A DNA stretch of 64,000 nucleotides from an uncultured Winogradskyella sp. Its GTDB lineage: Bacteria; Bacteroidota; Bacteroidia; Flavobacteriales; Flavobacteriaceae. The notes under the pieces are model-generated. The model was given only the letters and a program-made list of their open reading frames with translations. It was not told the origin of the DNA and did no database searches. The stretch spans positions 1 to 64,000 of the forward strand of contig NZ_CANMCZ010000002.1 in assembly GCF_947496485.1 (NCBI RefSeq). Reading direction: 5' to 3'. Shown piece after piece: positions 26,893 to 37,647 of the stretch (within the stretch, counting starts at the first letter, position 1; every line of letters starts with the position of its first letter). The position numbers and the translations under genes are program-made.

Positions 26893-27765
26893 GTGCTGTT
26901 AAAAGACCTTCAAAATATATTTCACATTGAGTTAGATGCTATTTACGGTAAAAATGAAGTGGATAGTTTTTTCTTTTTATGCATAGAGCACTATTTAGAC
27001 TTGCCACGTTTTCAGTTGACTTTACAACCGGAATTCACTATTTCAAAATCTGAAACGAATACTTTTTTTAAAGTTCTAGAAGATTTAAAACAACAAAAAC
27101 CTATACAATATATATTAGGTGAAACGGAATTTTATGGATTACCATTTATAGTAAATAAAAATGTGTTAATTCCTCGCCCTGAAACTGAAGAATTGGTTGA
27201 TTTAATTATTAAACGTCATTCGGAACGAAGCAAAGAATCTCAACTTAAAATCTTGGATGTTGGCACAGGTTCGGGTTGTATAGCGATTACCTTAGCTAAA
27301 AACCTAACAAATACACAGGTTTATGCTTTAGACGTGAGTAAGCAAGCTATAGAAGTTGCTAAAGAAAATGCGAAATGGAATAATGTTATTATTACATTTA
27401 TTGAAACAGATATTTTAAATGAGAGTTGTCATTCTGTATTTGATACGGAATCTAAATTTGACATTATAGTGTCCAATCCACCATACGTTAGAGAGCTCGA
27501 AAAACGAGAAATGAAACCTAATGTACTAGACAATGAACCTCATTTAGCTTTATTTGTTGAAGATGAAAACCCATTACTGTTTTATAAAACTATTACGGAT
27601 TTTGCTGCTGATAATTTGGAGCTAAAAGGTGAATTGTATTTTGAAATTAACCAGTATCTTGGTGACGAAACCAAACAGCTATTACTAGATGCTAATTTTA
27701 CAGATGTAGAGTTATTAAAGGACTTAAATGGTAGTAATAGAATGCTAAAAGGAACAAAAAAATAA
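26893..27765 (+). CDS. prmC: Peptide chain release factor N5-glutamine methyltransferase
   Basis: Methylates the Gln of the GGQ motif in RF1 and RF2, raising termination efficiency. The 290-residue protein has an N-terminal helical domain (about 1-80) and a Rossmann methyltransferase domain with KILDVGTGSGCIAITLAK (about 118-135). The catalytic motif NPPYVRE (about 195-201) is present, as are the substrate-side motifs QYILGETEFYGLPF and NVLIPRPETEELVD. The start is GTG at 26893. It is about ten residues longer than E. coli PrmC, with a small extra insert around 108-116. It is followed one base later by the LOG-like gene. Confidence 0.95.
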   Translation: MLLKDLQNIFHIELDAIYGKNEVDSFFFLCIEHYLDLPRFQLTLQPEFTISKSETNTFFKVLEDLKQQKPIQYILGETEFYGLPFIVNKNVLIPRPETEELVDLIIKRHSERSKESQLKILDVGTGSGCIAITLAKNLTNTQVYALDVSKQAIEVAKENAKWNNVIITFIETDILNESCHSVFDTESKFDIIVSNPPYVRELEKREMKPNVLDNEPHLALFVEDENPLLFYKTITDFAADNLELKGELYFEINQYLGDETKQLLLDANFTDVELLKDLNGSNRMLKGTKK

Positions 27766-27766
27766 T

Positions 27767-28348
27767 ATGAAGAGTATATCCGTATTTTGTGGAAGCAGCG
27801 AAGGGAATGATGAACAGATTATAAACAATGCTCAATCTTTAGGAGAAACATTTGCTAAACAAAACATTACTTTAGTTTATGGTGCTGCTAAAATTGGTTT
27901 AATGGGTAAAATAGCCCAAGCTGTAATAGATAATAAAGGTGAAGCTATAGGTGTCATTCCACATTTTTTAAAAACTAAAGAAATTGTACATAATGAACTT
28001 AGCGAGTTAATCGTAACAGATAATATGCATGATCGTAAAGTAATAATGTACGACAAAAGTGATGGTTTTATTATTATTCCTGGAGGTTTTGGCACTATGG
28101 ACGAGTTTTTTGAAATCACAACTTGGGGACAATTAGGTTTGCATACCAAGCCTATAGGTATTTTAAATACTAATGGTTATTACGACGCTTTAATTGCGCA
28201 ATGCAAAATGATGGTAGCACGTGGTTTTTTAAAACAAGAAAATTTAGATGCTGTTGTCGTAGATACTACAATAGACGGCTTATTAGATAAAATGTATAAT
28301 TATAAACCATTGCCAGCACCAAAATGGTTGAATAAAGAAGGTTTATAA
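27767..28348 (+). CDS. LOG family protein (TIGR00730, Rossmann-like)
   Basis: A 193-residue protein with the lysine-decarboxylase-like/LOG signature PGGFGTMDEFFE (about 106-117), plus VFCGSSEGND at the start and LVYGAAKIGLMGKIAQA (about 36-52). Characterised members are phosphoribohydrolases that release cytokinin bases or free bases from nucleoside 5'-monophosphates; the old 'lysine decarboxylase' label is wrong for this family. Here it may serve nucleotide salvage. The annotation is by motif; the bacterial substrate is unproven. It is one base downstream of prmC. Confidence 0.92.
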   Translation: MKSISVFCGSSEGNDEQIINNAQSLGETFAKQNITLVYGAAKIGLMGKIAQAVIDNKGEAIGVIPHFLKTKEIVHNELSELIVTDNMHDRKVIMYDKSDGFIIIPGGFGTMDEFFEITTWGQLGLHTKPIGILNTNGYYDALIAQCKMMVARGFLKQENLDAVVVDTTIDGLLDKMYNYKPLPAPKWLNKEGL

Positions 28349-28376
28349 ATTCTTGCTAAAGCTGGAATTTCATACT

Positions 28377-31057
<2,681 letters not shown>

Positions 31058-31097
31058 TATAACGTAAATTATATCACCCAATGAAATTGTTTTTAAT

Positions 31098-31826
31098 ATG
31101 CATGCTTTACTAAAAGAAAAAAGATTATTAGTATTATCACTATTGATTTTTACAAACGTTTTAGTTTGTATTGTTGGTAGTTTAGTAGATGCTAATTTAA
31201 CTGTAAGAATTTCTAAGACATTAATTGTAGTTTTTACATTTGTAGTATATTTATTGTTTAGGGAAAAAGAAACTCTATTCTTAGGAATTTTTCTGTTTAG
31301 TTTAACACTGTCTGAACTTCTTCTACATTACTATTATTTTTTTAAGCATGATATCAGCATTATACTTCTAAACATTTTATCTGTGATTACTTATGTGAGT
31401 TTATTCAATCACTTAATCGCAAACGTTAAAATATCGGTTTTGTTCAAAAAATATTTGTGGCACAGTTTAATAGCTCTTTTTATTGGTATTTTTGCATTTC
31501 TTAAGTTAAATGAGTTACTAAACTATCATAACAAAATGTTTAACGATTTAAGTTTTGTAGTAGATCTAAGCTACAATATCTTTATTGTTTTGATATTGAT
31601 ATTCTCTTTTTTACATTATTTATACTACAAAAATAAAAAAGCACTTTTCTTGTTTTTAGGGGCTTTTGGTATTGCACTATCTAATTTTATTGAAGTTGTA
31701 TCCTATTATGCTCAGGAATTTGTATTTCACTTGTTTGTTTTTAATACAATACTATTTAGTATTACCTTTTACTTTTTATTGAGATTTATTACCTACGAAT
31801 ATTTTATAGTTTTTAATAAAAAGTAG
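31098..31826 (+). CDS. Multi-pass membrane protein, possibly YhhN-like (first of a tandem pair)
   Basis: A 242-residue protein with about eight hydrophobic helices and no signal peptide. The sequence SKTLIVVFTFVVYLLF followed by ETLFLGIFLFSLTLSELLL (about 38-75) resembles the start of YhhN/TMEM86-type proteins. A similar pattern, KALFLFLGAFGIALSNFIEVVSYY (about 183-206), suggests an internal duplication of four helices. YhhN proteins include lysoplasmalogenases, but the acidic residues usually found after the LFSLLGD-type motif are replaced here (LTLSELLL). Function is therefore unknown. The neighbouring gene at 32059 has the same architecture. I treat the family link as a hypothesis. Confidence 0.65.
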   Translation: MHALLKEKRLLVLSLLIFTNVLVCIVGSLVDANLTVRISKTLIVVFTFVVYLLFREKETLFLGIFLFSLTLSELLLHYYYFFKHDISIILLNILSVITYVSLFNHLIANVKISVLFKKYLWHSLIALFIGIFAFLKLNELLNYHNKMFNDLSFVVDLSYNIFIVLILIFSFLHYLYYKNKKALFLFLGAFGIALSNFIEVVSYYAQEFVFHLFVFNTILFSITFYFLLRFITYEYFIVFNKK

Positions 31827-32026
31827 TTATTCACTTAGTTATATAATTGAAAATTTTCCTTTTCTTAAAGCCAGCTTAAATAAAAAACAGATGATAAAAG
31901 CTGAAAATTAAAATATTTCTATCATTGCAAGGTAATAGTTTTAAATATAATTGAAATAAATTCTTACTTTTAAATACATTACAACGATAAAATGTATTTT
32001 TTTGTCGTCTATTTGCTAAACATTTT

Positions 32027-32034
32027 TATATTTG
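32027..32034 (+). promoter_or_regulatory. Promoter of the 32059 membrane protein
   Basis: TATATTTG matches TAnnTTTG, and a TTG at 32002-32004 lies 22 bases upstream, within the usual -33 to -7 spacing. It is the best two-part promoter in the window. The rest of the 31827-32058 gap shows no gene. Confidence 0.65.
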
Positions 32035-32058
32035 TTTTAATTAATAAGGGATTAATTA

Positions 32059-32796
32059 ATGATAGTAAATAGAATCTTAAAGGTAATATTATTGCTTTTA
32101 GGTGGCGTTTTCATTGTTCTTCAAAGTTTTGCTTATGAAGTTGAAGGAGCCGCTATAAGCTCATTGATGTTTTTATTGCTCACAGTCTTATATTTTAGGT
32201 GGACTGAGAATAAGTCTAGTTTTTTCTTATGGTTTTTAGCAACTTTTACGATTGCTCAGATTTTAAGCTTTGCTGCCTACTACCTCATACTAGAAGAAGG
32301 TCAAGTAGATTATTTATATTTTATAACAAATATTCTGTATATAATAGCTTATATCTTTTTGATTTCCAGAATTCTTAGAAGACTAGATATTAAAAAGGTG
32401 TTTTTAGAACATTCTATTCCGATATTGATATTAGTAGTATTAGATATTTTCTGTTTAGCCATTGTTGCTGAAACCACAGAAAACGTACTTTCTACAAGTC
32501 AAAACAATTTAGAGTATGCCTACAATGCTGTAATTATGGCCTTATTGTCGGTCGCATTGATTAACTATATGTACAGAAATGATAATAAATCGATGTTATT
32601 TTTATTAGCATCTATATTTATTGTGTTTTCTGAAATTATTCAGTTAGCCTATTACTATATTTTATTAGAAGATAATAACCTAGGCTTTATATACTCTTTC
32701 TTTATGGTCGTTGCATTTGTATTCTTCTATCTGCAATCGCAATTAGAGTTTACAGGTCCTATACCAGAATATAAAGACGAGTTAGAAGAAGTTTAA
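32059..32796 (+). CDS. Multi-pass membrane protein, possibly YhhN-like (second of a tandem pair)
   Basis: A 245-residue protein with about eight helices, matching the topology and length of the 31098 protein. Repeats within it are SSFFLWFLATFTIAQILSFAAYYLI (about 53-77) and KSMLFLLASIFIVFSEIIQLAYYYIL (about 173-199), indicating two similar four-helix halves. Sequence similarity to the first copy is weak but follows the same pattern. No catalytic residues can be assigned. It has its own promoter (32002-32034), so the two genes can be expressed separately, and overlaps the convergent DoxX gene by 15 bases. Confidence 0.65.
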   Translation: MIVNRILKVILLLLGGVFIVLQSFAYEVEGAAISSLMFLLLTVLYFRWTENKSSFFLWFLATFTIAQILSFAAYYLILEEGQVDYLYFITNILYIIAYIFLISRILRRLDIKKVFLEHSIPILILVVLDIFCLAIVAETTENVLSTSQNNLEYAYNAVIMALLSVALINYMYRNDNKSMLFLLASIFIVFSEIIQLAYYYILLEDNNLGFIYSFFMVVAFVFFYLQSQLEFTGPIPEYKDELEEV

Positions 32797-33177
32797 TTGC
32801 TTGCCTATTACAGGTATTTCTTTTCGCTGGGAGTATAAAATTATACAGCTAAGAACAAAAGTAATAATTGCTGTATAGAACAACACACCACCATCACCTT
32901 TTACCTCAATACCTAGTTGCGTTAAGTGCATTAAAATTGCTCCTGTCATTAATCCAGTAGCTAACATTGCACCAGCCCAAATAGTTTTTGGGATTAATAA
33001 TAGGATACCAGCGATAAGTTCTAAAATACCAATTCCAATTCTTCCATAAGGTTCTAAACCTACAGTTTCAAAAATGTAAATACTGTCTTCGTGACCAGTA
33101 AATTTAAAGCGAAGTGTTTGAATTAGAATAATAGCAACAGCAATGCGCAGTATTAAAATGATTTTACTAGATTTCAT
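32782..33177 (-). CDS. DoxX family membrane protein
   Basis: A 131-residue inner-membrane protein with four hydrophobic helices (about 7-22, 45-62, 65-85, 100-117). It shows the DoxX-like pattern LRFKFTGHEDSIYIFETVGLEPYGRIGIGILELIAGILLLIP. DoxX-like proteins are associated with redox or quinone-linked membrane complexes in some bacteria, but the role of this small form is unknown. It ends by overlapping the 32059 gene on the opposite strand by 15 bases. No partner oxidoreductase is adjacent. Confidence 0.8.
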   Translation of the reverse strand: MKSSKIILILRIAVAIILIQTLRFKFTGHEDSIYIFETVGLEPYGRIGIGILELIAGILLLIPKTIWAGAMLATGLMTGAILMHLTQLGIEVKGDGGVLFYTAIITFVLSCIILYSQRKEIPVIGKQLNFF

Positions 33178-33236
33178 ACGTTTTAGTTAGTTAGTTGAAA
33201 TCTTAGACGTTTCAAATCGAGTAACTTACATAATCT

Positions 33237-34148
33237 CTAAACAATTATTGAGGCTCCATTTGATTTAACAGGCTTTCCTGATTCAAAATAGAAATCAACT
33301 TTTCCAAGATATAAACCATAAGCTCCAACTTGATTTACCAATACATTTTTACCAACACTATTCTTTTCAATTGTTGGTTTTGGTAAAAAAGTATGTGTAT
33401 GACCACCAATAATAAGATCAATATCTTTTGTGGCTCTTGCTAAGTTCAGATCACTTACTCTGTTAGGATATTTTTTATAGTAATAACCAATATGAGATAA
33501 ACAAATAACTAAATCACATTTTTGCTCATCTTTCAAAATACGAGTCATATCCTGAGCAGTTTCAATTGGATCGTTATATACAGTTTCCTTATACATATTT
33601 TTATCCACCAAGCCGTCAAGTTGTATTCCTAGTCCAAAGATTCCGATTTTAATACCATCTTTTATAAATACTTTGTAAGGCTTTACATGCGTATCCATTA
33701 CCGTGTTTGAAAAGTCGTAGTTGGCAGATACAAATTCGAACTTGGCATGAGGTAACTGAGCATAAAGTCCATCAATACCATTATCAAAATCGTGATTTCC
33801 AATGGTTGCTAAATCATAGTCTAGCATACTCATAAGTTTAAATTCAAGCTCTCCACCGTAATAATTAAAGTATGGAGTTCCTTGAAAAATGTCTCCGGCA
33901 TCTAGTAAGAGTGTATTGGGGCTTTCTTTTCTAATAGATTTTACCAATGTAGCTCGTCTAGCAACACCTCCTTTATTGGCATTTCGACCATCTTCTGGTC
34001 CAAACGGATCTATATGGCTATGAACGTCGTTAGTATGCAGAATCGTTATTTTCTTAGCATTAGAACTAAATGATTGTAACCCTAAACCACTTAAACCAAC
34101 TAGAGCAGTTGCAGCTGTAGATTGTTGTATAAATTGTCTTCTTTTCAT
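33237..34148 (-). CDS. 5'-nucleotidase/UshA-type metallophosphoesterase, catalytic half
   Basis: A 303-residue exported phosphoesterase. A twin-arginine-like signal (MKRRQFIQQSTAATALVGLSG) precedes the calcineurin-like domain. Metal-binding motifs are ILHTNDVHSHIDPFG (about 35-49), LLLDAGDIFQGTPYFN (about 79-94), ATIGNHDFDNG (about 114-124), LVICLSHIGYY (about 214-224) and LIIGGHTHTFL (about 245-255). It covers only the N-terminal catalytic domain of UshA; the substrate-binding C-terminal domain is the separate gene immediately upstream (34151-34912), with two bases between them. Together they presumably hydrolyse nucleotides in the periplasm to salvage nucleosides and phosphate. Confidence 0.93.
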   Translation of the reverse strand: MKRRQFIQQSTAATALVGLSGLGLQSFSSNAKKITILHTNDVHSHIDPFGPEDGRNANKGGVARRATLVKSIRKESPNTLLLDAGDIFQGTPYFNYYGGELEFKLMSMLDYDLATIGNHDFDNGIDGLYAQLPHAKFEFVSANYDFSNTVMDTHVKPYKVFIKDGIKIGIFGLGIQLDGLVDKNMYKETVYNDPIETAQDMTRILKDEQKCDLVICLSHIGYYYKKYPNRVSDLNLARATKDIDLIIGGHTHTFLPKPTIEKNSVGKNVLVNQVGAYGLYLGKVDFYFESGKPVKSNGASIIV

Positions 34149-34150
34149 TA

Positions 34151-34912
34151 TTAGTTATTGAGTTGAATAAAACGATTGTCGCGTTTTGGGTTCAAAGTGT
34201 CTGCCTTTTTAAAATAATCGATAAGGACATTTCTGATTTTATAGTCTAAAACATATAAACTGTCATTAGGATGAAAAAATGTCATTCTATCTCCACCATT
34301 GTAGAGGTAATCATTTGATGCTATATAATAAATTTTTGTTTTATCTATTTGTTTACCATCAACAGTGGCAGAACTAACTTTATCACTTGTGTCTAAAGTC
34401 AACTGAAGTTGATTAGAAACAGGATGCGCACGCTTGGCCTCAGCTAAATAGGTCATCATTTTTAAAACTTGTTCACCTTTTAATGCAACCACAACAACAG
34501 AGTTATCAAAAGGCATTACCTCGTAAGCTGTTCTTGCAGTAATATTTCCTTTGGAAATTATTGAGCGGATTCCGCCATGATTCAATAAAACAAAATCAAT
34601 ATTTTTTCCAGTTCGCTTATTGAAAATAGGATTACTTTCACTGTAAACCGCATCTGCCATAAGATTTCCAATAGCTGTATTTAATTCTCCATCATTTTTC
34701 GTATAGGTATTAACCGCATAGGAAATAACACTATCTAGATTTTTATTAACGTTTTCTCTATATGGTTTTATAAAATCTTCAATGGCCTGATCAGAAGCAA
34801 TACTATCATTAATATCTATACGTTTTCCTTCTATTCTATTAAGATGAAAATTTTGATTACAAGAAAAAATTAGGAGTATAAAACTGAGTTTTAAAAGATG
34901 TTTAATAGTCAT
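34151..34912 (-). CDS. 5'-nucleotidase C-terminal (substrate-binding) domain lipoprotein
   Basis: A 253-residue protein carrying the 5_nucleotid_C domain found at the C-terminus of UshA. Motifs are IGNLMADAVYS (about 87-97), FVLLNHGGIRSIISKGNITARTAYEVMPFDNSVVVVALKG (about 115-154) and YLYNGGDRMTFFHPND (about 209-224). An N-terminal lipoprotein signal (KLSFILLIFSCNQN, Cys18) anchors it in a membrane. The longest frame starts at 34999, but the ATG at 34912 begins the signal peptide and is preferred. It is translated just before the catalytic half, so the two make a split enzyme from one transcript. Confidence 0.9.
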   Translation of the reverse strand: MTIKHLLKLSFILLIFSCNQNFHLNRIEGKRIDINDSIASDQAIEDFIKPYRENVNKNLDSVISYAVNTYTKNDGELNTAIGNLMADAVYSESNPIFNKRTGKNIDFVLLNHGGIRSIISKGNITARTAYEVMPFDNSVVVVALKGEQVLKMMTYLAEAKRAHPVSNQLQLTLDTSDKVSSATVDGKQIDKTKIYYIASNDYLYNGGDRMTFFHPNDSLYVLDYKIRNVLIDYFKKADTLNPKRDNRFIQLNN

Positions 34913-34957
34913 TGAATAACTTATATATAGTTTATAATAAAATATGAGTGCTTTTGT

Positions 34958-34965
34958 TAAATTTG
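34958..34965 (+). promoter_or_regulatory. -7 promoter element of the DUF6913-dapA unit
   Basis: TAAATTTG, matching TAnnTTTG, 18 bases before the ATG at 34984. It lies in the divergent gap with the 5'-nucleotidase gene. The implied leader is about 15 bases. Confidence 0.55.
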
Positions 34966-34983
34966 CACAAAGGTTAAAGATAA

Positions 34984-35502
34984 ATGATTTTAAAAGCATT
35001 TAAAGAAAAATCAATTCAAAAATATGTTAACAAGTTGTTGGCTACTCGAAAATCTTCGGTTAGTAACAATAAGGTGAAAACAGTTGCAGTGTTGCTTAAT
35101 GCAAGTGAATTTCATGAGTTTGAAGTCTTTAGATTGTATTTTAAAGAATTAAATTTAACCTCTCCCAAACACAAAATAATAGCATTTACTTTAGATGACA
35201 AATTAGAACATAATAAATGGAATACACATTACAGTCCAAAAGATTTTGGGTGGAATGGAAAAATTAAAAATATAGACTTAGATACTTTTATCAATGAACC
35301 TTACGATGTATTGATTTGTTTTTACAAGAAAGAAGTCTTACAATTAGATCTAATTACAGCAGCTTCTAAAGCCAATTTAAAAGTTGGAATATCTAAAAGT
35401 GATGAACGTTTATATGATTTAATAATTGACGTGGATTTAAAGGAAATCAATGTCTTTAAGCAAGAACTAAAGAAATACTTAAATATTTTAAATAAATTAT
35501 AA
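34984..35502 (+). CDS. DUF6913 family protein
   Basis: A 172-residue cytoplasmic protein that resembles the flavobacterial DUF6913 family; no function is known. It has an alternating alpha/beta pattern with VKTVAVLLNASEFHEFEVFRLYFKEL (about 32-57), the WNGKIKNIDLDTFINEPYDVLICFYKKE stretch (about 89-116) and KVGISKSDERLYDLIIDV (about 132-149). Its stop overlaps the dapA ATG by one base (TAATG), so it is tightly coupled to lysine/diaminopimelate synthesis. A functional link to DapA is suggested only by this coupling. Confidence 0.8.
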   Translation: MILKAFKEKSIQKYVNKLLATRKSSVSNNKVKTVAVLLNASEFHEFEVFRLYFKELNLTSPKHKIIAFTLDDKLEHNKWNTHYSPKDFGWNGKIKNIDLDTFINEPYDVLICFYKKEVLQLDLITAASKANLKVGISKSDERLYDLIIDVDLKEINVFKQELKKYLNILNKL

Positions 35503-36386
35503 TGACCAAATTTATAGGCACAGGTGTAGCTTTAATAACACCTTTTAATGCAGATTTAAGTGTCGATTTTGATGCTTTAGAGCGCTTGGTTGAACATAAC
35601 ATTGCAAATGGTACGGAATACTTAGTGATAAGTGGAACTACAGGAGAAAGTGTTACGGTTACTGCAGAAGAAAAGAAGCAATTAGTTTCTTTTATCACTG
35701 AGGTTAATAAAGGTAGATTGCCAATTGTTTTAGGTATTGGTGGAAATAATACAGCTAACGTCGTCAACGAGATAAAATCAACTGATTTTTCTGCAATAGA
35801 TGGTATCTTATCGGTATCTCCATATTATAGTAAACCAACTCAAGAAGGCATATATCAGCATTTTAAGGCTATAGCTGAGGTCGCTCCAAAACCTGTAATT
35901 TTATACAATGTACCTGGTAGAACATCATCTAATATGTTACCAGAAACAACGTTAAGGTTAGCAAAAGATTTTGATAATATAATAGCAGTAAAAGAAGCAG
36001 GTAATAATGTGCATCAATATTTAGAATTATTGAGAACTAAGCCTAAAGATTTTTTAATATTATCTGGTGATGATGATTTAGCTTTAGGAGTTGCGCTAGC
36101 TGGTGGTTCAGGAGTGATTTCCGTCATCGGGCAAGCTTTGCCTAAAGAATTTTCCGAGATGATTCGCCTAGGAATTGCTGGTAAAGCTAAAAAGGCTTAT
36201 GATATTCATTTTAAGTTAATGCCAATAATAGGACTTATTTTTTCTGAAAACAATCCTGCAGGAGTAAAAGCTGTTTTAAATGCCTTAAATATTTCTAAAT
36301 CTTATGTAAGATTACCATTAGTTGAAGCAACAAATTATCTCAATAAAGAAATTGCTGATGCGTTAAAAACCTTAGGTAAAAGTTAA
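35502..36386 (+). CDS. dapA: 4-hydroxy-tetrahydrodipicolinate synthase
   Basis: First committed enzyme of diaminopimelate/lysine synthesis; it condenses pyruvate with aspartate semialdehyde. The 294-residue TIM barrel has the SGTTGES motif (about 44-50), the active-site Tyr135 (ILYNVPGRT) and the Schiff-base Lys164 (IAVKEAGNN). Length matches the family (about 292-300). It follows the DUF6913 gene with a one-base overlap. The lysine pathway partner dapF is 21 kb away in the same window. Confidence 0.97.
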   Translation: MTKFIGTGVALITPFNADLSVDFDALERLVEHNIANGTEYLVISGTTGESVTVTAEEKKQLVSFITEVNKGRLPIVLGIGGNNTANVVNEIKSTDFSAIDGILSVSPYYSKPTQEGIYQHFKAIAEVAPKPVILYNVPGRTSSNMLPETTLRLAKDFDNIIAVKEAGNNVHQYLELLRTKPKDFLILSGDDDLALGVALAGGSGVISVIGQALPKEFSEMIRLGIAGKAKKAYDIHFKLMPIIGLIFSENNPAGVKAVLNALNISKSYVRLPLVEATNYLNKEIADALKTLGKS

Positions 36387-36469
36387 ACTTAATATAAACT
36401 CTTATTATCACACAAAACAACGTCTATTTTAGCGAATAATATTTGTTTTTAAAATCCGTTAATAATGCG

Positions 36470-36477
36470 TACTTTTG
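36470..36477 (+). promoter_or_regulatory. -7 promoter element of the bamD operon
   Basis: TACTTTTG matches TAnnTTTG; a TTG at 36443-36445 lies 24 bases upstream, slightly longer than usual spacing. It sits inside the first codons of the longest frame (from 36465), which supports the downstream ATG at 36495 for bamD. Confidence 0.6.
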
Positions 36478-36494
36478 CATTCTGTTTAAAATTT

Positions 36495-37295
36495 ATGAAG
36501 AGAGGACTTTACATATTACTAATCAGTATTGTATTAATTTCATGTAGCGACTTTCAGAAAACGTTACGATCTGAAGATATTGCTGAGAAATTTACTATAG
36601 CTACTGAGCTTTTTGAAGCTGAAAAGTATAGTAAATCGTATAGATTGCTAGATCAGATTCTTCCAAAATATAGAGGCAAACCGCAAGCCGAAAAGTTAAC
36701 TTATATGCATGCAATGTGTTCTTATAATTTAAAGGATTATTACATAGCAAGTTATCATTTTGATAAGTTTATAAGCTTATATCCGGCAAGTGAAAAAGCA
36801 GAAGAGGCTGCTTTCTTAGCAGCAAAAGGCTATTATTATAACTCTCCGGTGTATTCAAAAGAACAAAAAGAAACGGTGGAAGCGATTGAAAAATTACAAT
36901 TATTTGTAAATGCTCATCCCAATTCTGAGTATTTAGCTGAAGCCAATACTTTAGTAAAAGAGCTAGATTTTAAATTAGAGAAAAAAGCCTATGAAATAGC
37001 AAGGCAATACAACTTAATCAAGGATTACAAAGCATCGGTTAAATCATTTAATAATTTTCTGTTAGAATTTCCTGGTGCATCATTAAGGAGTAAAGCTATG
37101 TTTTATAGATTTGATGCCGCTTATAACCTTGCTGTAAATAGTATAGATTCTTTGAAAGAGCAACGTTTAAATGAGGCGATTGGTTATTACAACACATTAA
37201 AAAGATCATATCCGAATTCAGAATTTTTGGAAGATGCCACAACAATGAATGAAGATTTACAACAACAACTAAATACGTTTACTACAAAAAGTTAA
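36495..37295 (+). CDS. bamD: Outer-membrane assembly lipoprotein BamD
   Basis: Component of the BAM machine that inserts beta-barrel proteins into the outer membrane. The 266-residue protein has a lipoprotein signal (MKRGLYILLISIVLISCSD, Cys17) and TPR-like helical repeats (about 25-245) with the family pattern KYSKSYRLLDQILPKYRGKPQAEKLTYM and SYHFDKFISLYPASEKAEEAAF. I chose the ATG at 36495, because the longer frame from 36465 would start inside the promoter element and hide the signal peptide. It heads bamD-omega-coaBC-DUF4835, a gene order that I recall as common in flavobacteria. Confidence 0.95.
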   Translation: MKRGLYILLISIVLISCSDFQKTLRSEDIAEKFTIATELFEAEKYSKSYRLLDQILPKYRGKPQAEKLTYMHAMCSYNLKDYYIASYHFDKFISLYPASEKAEEAAFLAAKGYYYNSPVYSKEQKETVEAIEKLQLFVNAHPNSEYLAEANTLVKELDFKLEKKAYEIARQYNLIKDYKASVKSFNNFLLEFPGASLRSKAMFYRFDAAYNLAVNSIDSLKEQRLNEAIGYYNTLKRSYPNSEFLEDATTMNEDLQQQLNTFTTKS

Positions 37296-37306
37296 TCATT
37301 ATAACA

Positions 37307-37633
37307 ATGGATTTAAAAAAGACAGACGCACCAGTGAGTTCTATAACTTACAACAGAAACGAAATTGACGCTCCAACTGATAATATCTATGAAGCTATTT
37401 CTGTAATTGCAAAACGTGCAGAACAAATTAATACAGATATAAGACGTGAATTAATTGACAAGCTTGAAGAGTTTGCTACTTACAACGATAGTCTCGAGGA
37501 AATCTTTGAAAACAAAGAACAAATCGAAGTATCTAAGTTTTATGAAAAGTTACCAAAACCACACGCTTTAGCAGTTAAAGAGTGGTTAGATGATAAGATT
37601 TATCACAGAAATACTGAGGATACTCAGGAATAA
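37307..37633 (+). CDS. rpoZ: RNA polymerase omega/Rpb6-like subunit
   Basis: A 108-residue protein that Bacteroidota encode in place of the classical omega subunit. The core ITYNRNEIDAPTDNIYEAISVIAKRAEQINTDIRREL (about 13-49) contains the omega-like TDNxYEAxxVxAKRAxQ helix. The acidic C-terminal part (about 50-108) is specific to the phylum. It would help assemble and stabilise the beta' subunit. It lies 11 bases after bamD and 14 bases before coaBC; omega next to coaBC is conserved in many bacteria. Confidence 0.9.
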   Translation: MDLKKTDAPVSSITYNRNEIDAPTDNIYEAISVIAKRAEQINTDIRRELIDKLEEFATYNDSLEEIFENKEQIEVSKFYEKLPKPHALAVKEWLDDKIYHRNTEDTQE

Positions 37634-37647
37634 TTCAAAAGCCTTAG

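Noticed and set aside
36465..36494. ATG at 36465 as the start of bamD
   Set aside because: The TACTTTTG promoter element lies in its first codons, and the lipoprotein signal starts at the ATG at 36495.
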